Origin: Sambucus nigra | Taxonomy: Eukaryota; Streptophyta; Magnoliopsida; Dipsacales; Adoxaceae | Direction of reading: 5' to 3' | DNA: 64,000 bases | NCBI GenBank assembly: GCA_949130495.1 | Contig: OX422222.1 | Location: 273,782,109-273,846,108, forward strand | In this document: positions 55,603 to 64,000 of the stretch, piece by piece | Layout: every line of letters begins with the position of its first letter | Numbering within the stretch: the stretch's first letter is position 1 | Position numbers and translations under genes: made by a program | The notes under the pieces: generated by a model | Told to the model about the DNA's origin: nothing | The model's input: only the letters and a program-made list of their open reading frames with translations | Database searches by the model: none

Positions 55603-57218
55603 TGTAAGGACACAAATTTCCAATTGAGTCCATATATAGTTTTGGCTCAATTCCGGACAAAAACATTTATTCATAGGATAGTATTTATTGTAATATTCTC
55701 AAGCCTATGAAGTGTATGTTGAAGACGTAGCGGCAAAGAATTTAAAGCTTCATCAAAATGCCGGTTTATGTGTCTCGTTTCTACGTCATCAATTAAGGTT
55801 CCATGCTCCCAAGGTATGAATGTAATTATATGTATATACGAGCTTGGAACAATTTGTATTGGGTGTTAGGTTAATAAAAACTGCATTTTATTTCTCAGAA
55901 AGAATCTATTAGAAACTTAAAAATAAGTATATAAAAGTTTATAAAAGTTTCTGGGCCAAAATCGAATTTTACAAACTTTCTGGACGTTTGTTAGAAATGT
56001 CGTTCGAACGAGTTTTTTTCGTTCGAACCAGATTTCGTTCGAACGAGTTTTGTCGTTCGAACCAGGTTCGTTCGAACGAGTTTGCCAACGACCCTAATCT
56101 GGTCAGTCGTTCGATATGTCGTTCGATATGTCGTTCGAACAAGTTTTCGTTCTAACGAGATATCTAACGAGATTCTAACGAGCCCAGGATGGTCGCTCGT
56201 TAGAAGTCTCGTTCAAACGAGAGTCAAGTTCGTTCGAACGAGACGTCAGGCCGGAACGGTTTTGAGCAGTTTTTGGCAGTTTTTTCCCCACTTCTCCACT
56301 TGGTTTTCAACCAACTTTTTCATACTTTATTATGTGCGGGAAACACATTTTCCAAAAGAACTTTTCCATCCTAATACATCTCCTAGAGAGAGTTTGAGAG
56401 ATCATTCCAAAAAGGAAAATGTTCATGTTTTAAGTGTTCTTCAACTTAAAGAAAAATCTATAAACACTTAGTTTACACCCATTGTTGTTTATCCAAGTTT
56501 CTACATAAATATCAATTACTTGGAGATTGTTTTGGCACCGGTTTTTCTCTACACCGAATTGAAGAGAAGTTCGTTTCATATCTACCCGTTTGGAGAAAGG
56601 CTCCATGTTCGGGTGACGGTGACCGTTTAAAGTCCTATCGGTGATTTCCGAGACCACGGTGGAGCTCCGTTGGTTATCCGCTAATTAGAGGTTGATACAA
56701 GAAGGAGCATCACGGCTTGAGAGGGCTCGAGTTTAGGAAGTAAGTCTTTTGTCTTGTATTTTGTAATACCGTTTTTAGTGGATTTGAGGCTAGGGCCGTC
56801 CCGAGGTTTTTTCCCGTTAGTGGATTTTTCCTCGTATATCGCGGTGTAGTGTGACTGTTTATTTTATCTTGCTCTATATCACTTAGAACGCATGCTAGAT
56901 TAATTTCAAGATAAAATTTGGTTTTACAATCACACTCATTTAATTTGGGACTTAAATTAAATATTGGGTTAATTTGGTTTATTCAAGTCATTTGCTAAAT
57001 TTGGTTTCGCCTAAATTTGAATAATTGTTAATTATGACTTAGGCAAATTCTAGGACTTGAATTATGTTGTTTTAATTCGTTTCTTATGATATTAAAACTC
57101 GGCCTTGTTTAAATTGTTGTTGAACCATCATCTTTGTATACGCTTTCGCATTTATGTAAAAGGAAATTATTATTTTAATTTGAGATAATTAATCACCGGG
57201 GATCCAATTGCACTTTCA
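55603..57218 (+). repeat. 3' LTR of the copia element
   Basis: Copy of 50306-51864 with few substitutions and about 57 extra bases, mostly additional CGTTCGAAC units around 56040-56140. Confidence 0.95.
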
Positions 57219-59555
57219 TTTCATCAATCTTTCAAACGGATACATCCACCGATATCTAACTGGACCACAAAGAAGTGCCTCGTCGCATAGGTGTGCCAAC
57301 AAGTGAACACTTATGTCAAAGAATGCCGGGGGAAAGTACTTCTCCAATACACAAATCGCTTCGTTCACAACCAATTTTGCGGCCACTATGTGTTCTCGAT
57401 TCACTACCTTCTCACACAAGAGGGAGAAGGTAATACTAATTTGCATAATAGCCCTACGCAAATCCTTATTCTTGGAGAAACAGTGATTAAACAATAGAGG
57501 AACCAATTGCATGATCACATGCCAATCGTGGTACTTACACTTATGTAAATCATGAGTAACATAATTCACAATCCTTTGCCAGTTGGACGAAAAAGTAGAT
57601 GGTCCCTTCAAATTATATATTGTGTCTAGAAGCACCTTCCTTTCCTCACTCGTCAAAGTAAACGCACCAGGGGGAATTATTGTCCTTCCCCTACTATCTT
57701 CTTTCAACCATAGTTGTGGTTTAAGTTTTAACGTTTTAAGGTCTTGTCGTGCATTTTCTCCATCCTTCGAATGACTCCCCCCAAGGCAAGTACCCACAAT
57801 ATGTTCAGCGAAGTTCTTCTCTGCATGCATCACATCCAATACATGGCGCACCAGGTTTTTCTTCCAATAAGGCAAGTCAAATAAAATTGACCTCCGAGAC
57901 CATGCCTTTCTTATCTCAGTTTCATTCCCAGTTGGGATCTTCTTATGCTTGACATTCTTAAATTTGAGATTCTTACCTGGCATATTTGGGCCACATTCAG
58001 AAGATTTACTTTCAATTTCTGAACCCGAAAGTTGTCTCGGCGGCAGCCTATGTTCAACTCCGCCTAATAAAAAATTGGAACCTTTCTCAAATCTGAAACT
58101 ATGAGCTGGGGGTAAAAACCTCCTGTGGCAATGGTATACATTTTTTAAGCTAGAGGATAGACGAAGAGATTCAGTCTCCTCTCCACAAATAGGACACCCC
58201 AAATAACCATGTACTACACATCCGGATAATGTCCCATAAGCTGGAAAATCATGAATTGCCCACATCAACATAGCTTTCAGCGTAAACTCTTCTTTTCTAA
58301 AAGAGTCAAATGATTGCACACCCTCTTCCCACAACTCATTTAATTCTTCTACCAAAGGAGCCAGGTAGATATCAATGTCTTCACTTGGTGCCTTTGGCCC
58401 AGGTATCAATAAATCCATCATCGAAAATTCAGGTCTCATACACTGTGAAGGAGGGAGGTTGAGTGGGGCTAGGATCACTGGCCATACACTCTGATTGGTG
58501 CTTAGATTTCCAAATGGGTTGAAACCATCTGTTGATATAGCCAAACGAATGTTGCGTTGTTCTCGAGCAAAATCGGGATACTCATAATTCATCCTCCGCC
58601 AGGCAGTAGAATCAATAGGATGACGCATGATATTACCCCCTACTTCTTCCCTAGCATGCCAAGTCATTGCCTCTGCAATCCATGGTACTGTGAAAAATCG
58701 CTTTAATCTAGGCCCAACGAGAAAATATTTCAATACTTTTTGAGGCACTTTTGAGCTTGTGCCTTCCTTACTAGTAGATTGGACATATCTAGGTTCATCG
58801 CATACCGGACAACGATCGAGATTTTCATACTCCTTTCGGTATAGTATGCAATCATACATACAAGCATGAATCGATTTATACTTCATTCCCAAACCTTTCA
58901 AACTGTTCTTCATAACAGGATAGCTATTTGGAAGTGTATTCACCTTGGGTAATAAGCCCTTCACCCATTTCAGAATTCCCGTCACGCTATTGCCAGACAA
59001 ACTGTACTGCGTCTTCAAACTGTGCAAACCAACCATGGCATGTAAAGTTGTTTGATCTTTCTCACAACCAGAGTATGATGGTTGGGTCGCCTTAAATTTT
59101 AAACTTTTGTAGTCATCGTCAAGTTTTATCGTGTTATCTTCACAAGCACTTGAATCTTCTACATCATCAGTAACCTCATTCTCCTCAGCTTCATAAACTC
59201 CGTACGCATCATCAACTAAATCCTCTAACATATTATGATCTACGTCATCCCCTTCTTCATCTATTCTACTTGTTGAAGGTTATTGTGAAGGTTGGTCGGG
59301 GACAAAAGAAACTTTCAATTCACCGTGAAAACTCCAAAATCGATAACTATCTTGCATACCCGATCTTAACAAATGTAGTTCAACTGTTTTCCACTCAAAC
59401 ACCTTACCATTCTTACACCTAGAACACGGACACGAAAACTCTTCATCATTACAACATCTCTTTGCATATTTCACAAATTCGTTAGCACCTATGCGAAACA
59501 CATCCCCCATTCTATTAGTCTCACCCATCCACTCTTTGTATTTCGGATATCCCAT
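57219..59555 (-). pseudogene. 5' part of tnpD-type CACTA transposase gene (Transposase_21)
   Basis: ATG at 59553-59555. The N-terminal transposase-associated domain (PF13963) has YPKYKEWMGETNRMGDV and the zinc-like CPCSRCKNGKVFEW. A TAA at 59280-59282 then breaks the frame. After it, one open frame to 57219 includes CPVCDEPRY, the Transposase_21 core (PF02992: LAISTDGFNPFGN, NQSVWPVILAPLNLPP), a second zinc-like GYLGCPICGEET, HVLDVMHAEKNFAEHIVG, and the start of DUF4218 (YRWMYPFERLMK), where the copia element enters. This is the catalytic transposase subunit (En/Spm TNPD type). The nonsense codon and insertion make it inactive. It is the only tnpD in the window. Confidence 0.92.
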
Positions 59556-60869
59556 CACAGCTACCACAACTAAACACCTATTAAAGGTAAACAAAACATA
59601 GATTTATAGTATGTTTAATTATCCTATTAAAGGGTAAGTGGTCCTATCCCATTCAAGAATGCATTTTTCTGTAATATACTTAACAGCTCATGCACATTGT
59701 TACGATTTGAAAAAAATTCGACAGCATATCCCCTTAGTTCTCCAAGTACACGACGTAGATTGGCAGGTGTGAGTGTTATTTCAATTGGTCAATTAAAATA
59801 ACAGTCACACTTGTCAATCTAGTATATACCCAGTATGTACCCAGAGAACATTAAGATACGACTGCAGAACTTCCTCCAAAAGTAACACCTGTAAGCCAAT
59901 AAGAATATTATACAGAAATTATACAGTCTCAAACTGTCCAAACGGGACAATTCGAGAGATCTCATTATAGGGGTAATGACTCTCGAACGGGTCTAAGGGC
60001 TATTGAATGTGTACGCATAAGAACTAGAATGCTAGTATCTATGCGCACTATATTAAATTTCAAGTATGTTTCATATAATGGGTTAATTCAAATACAAAAA
60101 TAAATTCATGGGTTAATTCAAATACAAAAATAAATTCATGTATTGACCACATACACACACACACACACACTATCTAAGCTGTTCTATAGGAAAAATAAAT
60201 TCATGTATTAGCCTAATTAGATTATAAGGTTATCTCAATTTATATTTTTCTTTTTCTATCTAATAATTTTCAACGTAAGAGCACAGTACATAATGTATGT
60301 GTAAGTTCCGTCAATACCATTTCGTTTCAATTTTATAATATTATGTTTTTTCAAAATATTTTAAAAGTTATTAAATGGGTGCCCCATCCCCACCCCCTCC
60401 CCCCGCCACACACACACGCACACCTACGCACCTACGCGCATACACACACACACACACATACACCCCACCCCCACCCCCTCCCCCCACCACGACCGTGACA
60501 ACTACATATATTGTTTATCAATAAAATTATGACATGAGATAATTATAATTGGAGCATAAATTTCATTATCATAAAGGGATAAATCCAACCAAGTACAGAG
60601 ATTCTACAAATTAAAGTGAGAATTAAAGTTAAGAATTTCTAACAACATGTATGTATATGGATTCTAACTAATGATATTCCTAAAAACATACAATTGGCAA
60701 CATTTTGTGAATTTACTAAACTTTATATAATATAATCAAATTCTGTTAAAAAATTATCTAGGGTTTTACCTAATTGAATTAATTTCATGAATAAAATTAT
60801 TATCAATTTAAATGAAAATATTAATTATTATCCAATATTTTTGAATGAAATATTTATTTTGAATGAGTC
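59556..60869. other. Upstream region of tnpD in copy C
   Basis: AT-rich, no coding sequence recognised. Contains a C-rich patch (60383-60486). From about 60300 to 60890 the sequence closely follows 40640-41280 in copy B, so the two copies share this end of the element. The promoter of tnpD is presumably here. Confidence 0.55.
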
Positions 60870-61205
60870 ACACACATGCACACCTACGCACACACACACA
60901 CGCACACCTACGCACCTACCCGCACACACACACACACACACCCCCCACCCCACCCCACCCCCTGGCCCTCTCCACCACCCCCTCCCCCACCACACACCAC
61001 CACCACACACACACACCCCACCCCACCCCCTGCCCCCTCCACCATCCCCTCCCCCACCACACCCCACCACACACCACACTCACACACACACACACCCCAC
61101 CCCACCCCACCCCCAGCCCCCCTCCCCCACCCCTCCCCCACCCCACCCCACCCCGCCCCACCCCCTACCCCCACCCTGCCCCACCCCTCACACACGCACA
61201 CACAT
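60870..61205. repeat. C-rich minisatellite of copy C
   Basis: Three to four (CA)n-CCCCACCCC-CTCCACCACCCCCTCC units, then TATATATA and a (GA)n tract at 61267-61367. Confidence 0.92.
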
Positions 61206-61265
61206 ACACACATATATATATATACACATACACACATAAATATACACAAAAATATATATATAAAC

Positions 61266-61313
<48 letters not shown>

Positions 61314-61420
61314 CGACCTGAAAGTAGAGAGAGAGAGAGAGCAGCGTCGAGAGAGAGAGAGAGGGAGGGAACGACGCGGGAGGGAAAAAAGAAGGGGGTT
61401 AGATTTTTTGTTGCGAACAT

Positions 61421-61612
61421 TGTCACGGTCGTGTCAAGGTCTTTGACCGTGACAAGTATTTAAATTATTGTCACGGTCATTGACCGTGACAAGTAAATTT
61501 GTCACGGTCTTGTCACGGGCATTGACCGTGACAATTAGTTGTCACGATCGTGTCAAGGTCAATGACCGTGACAAAAAACGCGTATTTTTTGTCACGGTCA
61601 ATGACCTTGACA
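61421..61612. repeat. Subterminal repeats, right end of copy C
   Basis: Palindromic GTCACGGTCA pairs at about 61422, 61470, 61500, 61541 and 61590. Confidence 0.88.
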
Positions 61613-61668
61613 AGGCTGGACGGCTGAAAGGTGACAATTTGCCCATTTTGGTGTAGTGTGATACCATT

Positions 61669-62935
61669 TGTAACACCCCGCCCGCCCGGGGAGAGCGAAC
61701 GGAGCGCTAATGCGATAAAATAAATCCAAATCCACAAGTGACAAGGTATAGAGCATCTAAATAAACCCACAATAATATAAATCCACTAATCTCAATCTCT
61801 TCAATTACAACAAGTCTCTCGAATTAAAATTACAACTATCTAACTCGAATAAAAATACAAATCTCCAAAGCTCTATACATCAAAATAATAAAAATCTTCC
61901 AACTTGTATTAAAAATTCTCCCCAATATAATCCACGCTAAAAATCATCCTAATTGGTCCATAGCGTCACAATCCACGCTACCCTGCCAACTAAAAGAAAA
62001 TATGGAGAAGTACACAATACGACAGGAATTATGCTCAACAAATACGGATTAGCAACGAATAAAATGTAACAACACGAGTACGAATATTCAAATCAAAATG
62101 CAAATCTCAAAGCATTTATCAATATAATTTCTCAATAACACATTAACCGGGTCACCAAGCCTCACCACATCCGTATATGCTTTATCAAGCCATAGCTCGA
62201 AAAATAGGAATTTTGGCGGGTGCCCAACATCCGTGCCATATTAAAATCTCATGACAACGTGCTCATCAACAATATAATGATACCAAATGAATCAAAATAA
62301 TCTCAACAATTATTTTCCAGATTTCAAGGAATTTAACAATTCAAATATGAGTTCAATAATCGCAAGAATTCAAAGGGAATAACTCTCGAGAGATTTAAAG
62401 AGCATATTGTGTAAAACCCCATACATCAAACCATGATGAGAAACCAATGACACATCCTCAAGATCAACACAAAAGATCTACAAAAGCTTCTCCAAGAACC
62501 TCCAATAAAAATAGCCCTAAGAGCACCTCTAATCTAAGGTTGGAACTCACAAATCTCAAGGGCCAAAGTATATATAAAAAGAAGAGGAATATAAAATATA
62601 TTTGCTGCCAAAAAGTGAAGCCAAAAGTAGGTTAGAAAGGTTGCCCACGACTTCCTTTTATAATGCAAAGAAATGAAGAGTTGGAATCCAAAAGACTCCT
62701 TTAAATAAGGCAAATAAATGAAGAGTTGGAAGTCAAAACAACTCCAAGAGTAAAAAACATTTAAAAATCATTTTAAAATCCGTTTTAACTCCGTTTTCGA
62801 AACCGTTTGAAATTCTCGCCTTTAAAAATAATAACCAACATATTTAAGCAATAAAAATAATTTTATCAAAAACTTTATTTTCCTCCATTTTCCAGAAATT
62901 AATTAAAATAGCCCAAAATATCGCGGGTTGCTACA
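61669..62935 (-). repeat. 5' LTR of the internally deleted element
   Basis: Near-identical to 46432-47699. The remaining primer-site bases (TGGTA on the minus strand) lie at 61662-61666. Confidence 0.92.
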
Positions 62936-63064
62936 ATTTTTTTGTGAGATGATTTTTTTATGAGGCTTACTTGAAATGTATATATAACCGAAAAAAATCA
63001 ACTAAAAAATAATCGTTTAACTAGTTTTAAAATAGATTCCCACTGGAGGTCCTCATTTAAGGAC

Positions 63065-63148
<84 letters not shown>

Positions 63149-64000
63149 GAGAGAGAGAGAGAGAATACACGAACCTGAAATGACAATACCCAATCCACTA
63201 AGAAATGTATGCTTAGCTCATTTTTGAGCGATCGACCGTTAGCGAAATTGGTTAAGGAAGTTATTAGGAAGTCTATCGGGGAAATTAATGCCAACTGCAC
63301 CTCCTCTTATTTAATTAAAAGAGAACTTGCTTTTGGAAACTTGAAACTAAAAGCTCTAAATAAGAAAATTAATTCAAACAAAAACTACGAAGAGATTGTT
63401 TATTATAACAATAGAGTTGCGTGCTTAAAAAACCATTGATCTAACCTCCTTAAAAATATTGGTCTTTTGTAGAATAGAAGAAATAAGTTTGTGCAAAGAG
63501 AGACTAGTTAGACAATATTTGTAAAGTGAGTTTGGCTGAAATTTATGTTTTTGGTAAATTAAGTAAACCCAATATACTATTTGAAATGAGTAATTCCCGG
63601 TGAATCCCATTTTGAAATCGCATTTTGACCGCAATGCTTACGTGGCTATATAGATCATCAATTGAAGATAAAAGAGGTGGGGTCACGTTCAACAATTGTT
63701 GACCAAAGTGGTTGATGGACAAAGGTGTTCTTTGTGCTATCTTTTTTTCATCATAATAACCCACTTGAACACTTTAGTTTTATTATATTCCCTTCGTACC
63801 TCATACCATCCAAATAAGCTGCAACCTTAATAAATCTATACCCACTAAAGCAACTAATGGTCAGATTATTTACAAATCTTTAGTTAATTAAATAACTACT
63901 TATTTATTAATTAACATAACTCATTATAAGTAATGACTAGGTGTAAACCCGCGCAATGCATGGGCCCATGCTTAAGAATTACATATTTAACATATAATTT
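62936..64000. other. Right flank: microsatellites and unassigned AT-rich DNA
   Basis: A (CT)n(CA)n tract at 63065-63146 is followed by (GA)n to 63163. A 76-codon open frame (63209-63439, +) has no recognisable domain and I do not call it a gene. Near the end, CCCGCGCAATGCATGGGCCC at 63949-63968 is partly palindromic and similar to termini of several plant repeats. Nothing else is recognised. Confidence 0.5.

Larger units (their letters stand above)
50306..57218 (+). mobile_element. Sirevirus-like Ty1/copia element, gag-only (6,913 bp, TSD TTTCA)
   Basis: LTRs 50306-51864 (1,559 bp) and 55603-57218 (1,616 bp) both start TGTAAGGACAC and end ...CTTTCA; TTTCA is duplicated at 50301-50305 and 57219-57223. 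A primer-binding site TGGTATCAGAGC lies at 51868-51879, a 628-residue gag at 51927-53813, then ~1.8 kb without coding sequence and several polypurine tracts. No protease, integrase or reverse transcriptase is present. The LTRs differ mainly in a palindromic repeat tract, so insertion is fairly recent. It interrupts tnpD inside DUF4218. Confidence 0.95.
47927..61658 (-). mobile_element. CACTA transposon copy C (13.7 kb with insert, TSD TGA)
   Basis: Begins CACTACAACAAATCTGCCC, ends ...TTTTGGTGTAGTG; TGA flanks it at 47924-47926 and 61659-61661. Removing it restores an intact primer-binding site of the surrounding LTR element. Without the 6.9-kb copia insertion it is about 6.8 kb. It carries a tnpD-type gene on the minus strand, only fragments of tnpA, subterminal palindromes and C-rich arrays. 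Confidence 0.95.
46432..62935 (-). mobile_element. Internally deleted gypsy-type LTR element with nested insertions (TSD ATTTT)
   Basis: LTRs 46432-47699 (1,268 bp) and 61669-62935 (1,267 bp) both run TGTAACACC...TTACA on the + strand and are near-identical. ATTTT flanks the whole unit at 46427-46431 and 62936-62940. In minus orientation the 5' LTR is on the right, followed by a primer-binding site (TGGTATCAGAGC, interrupted by CACTA copy C), ~230 bp of 3' untranslated sequence and a GTGGGGAAG polypurine tract, then the 3' LTR. Without the CACTA insertion only ~0.24 kb of internal sequence is left: gag and pol are gone, so it depended on another element for mobility. Confidence 0.92.

Noticed and set aside
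60787..61463. 150-195 codon frames on both strands, and similar ones at 42329-42870
   Set aside because: Same C-rich and (GA)n repeats; no domain, no consistent frame between copies.
63209..63439. Possible small gene at the right edge
   Set aside because: 76 codons, no recognisable motif, AT-rich surroundings; could be chance.
63949..63968. Terminus of a MITE or Mutator-like element (CCCGCGCAATGCATGGGCCC)
   Set aside because: Only one end is in the window, so no inverted repeat or duplication can be tested.
1..64000. tRNA, rRNA or other structured RNA genes
   Set aside because: No cloverleaf with A and B boxes or rRNA-like block was recognised; the TGGTATCAGAGC hits are retrotransposon primer sites.

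Overview
This window is plant nuclear DNA, almost certainly from an angiosperm with a large, repeat-rich genome. Evidence: Ty3/gypsy polyproteins of the Tat lineage, a Tekay/Del-type gag, a Sirevirus-like Ty1/copia gag, and CACTA (En/Spm) transposon genes with plant-only domains (Transposase_24, Transposase_21, DUF4218, DUF4216). I found no convincing single-copy host gene, rRNA, tRNA or CRISPR array. It reads as a nested transposon cluster of the kind found in heterochromatin. The species cannot be named from the sequence.

Layout. 1-9810: 3' half of a Tat-lineage element (element 1, + strand) with decayed RNase H and integrase, two antisense genes (DUF7745-like and plant-mobile-domain), a 47-bp tandem array, a polypurine tract and a ~2-kb LTR. 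9811-13452: leader remnant, then a minus-strand Tekay-like gag remnant with its primer-binding site and LTR. 13542-25018: element 2 (Tat, minus strand): 3' LTR, an antisense Transposase_28-type gene on the + strand, a 129-bp tandem array and RNase H/integrase. CACTA copy A (18117-22566, TSD TTA) sits in the array. 25020-~43750: element 3 (Tat, + strand): decayed pol, antisense mobile-domain gene, a 3.2-kb solo LTR (33822-37002), and a 3' LTR split by CACTA copy B (38309-43113, TSD GCC). Copy B itself carries a 774-bp hAT-like insertion. 43758-~45480: 3' end of element 4, with another antisense gene and LTR.

45481-46431 is AT-rich sequence with microsatellites. 46432-62935 is the best-resolved nest: a gypsy-type element with 1.27-kb LTRs and only ~0.24 kb of internal sequence (TSD ATTTT); its primer-binding site was hit by 13.7-kb CACTA copy C (47927-61658, TSD TGA); copy C's tnpD-type transposase gene was in turn split by a 6.9-kb gag-only Sirevirus-like element (50306-57218, TSD TTTCA). 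62936-64000 has microsatellites and unassigned sequence.

How the parts relate. The three CACTA copies share termini, GTCACGGTCA-type palindromic subterminal repeats and C-rich arrays, but divide the gene set: copy B has an apparently intact four-exon tnpA-like gene, copy A a broken one, and copy C only scraps of tnpA but the only tnpD. All four Tat remnants carry antisense genes between pol and 3' LTR. In element 1 the predicted promoters of both antisense genes and of the LTR share a TGCCGATCGGCA-like palindrome. These two patterns are the most interesting signals here.
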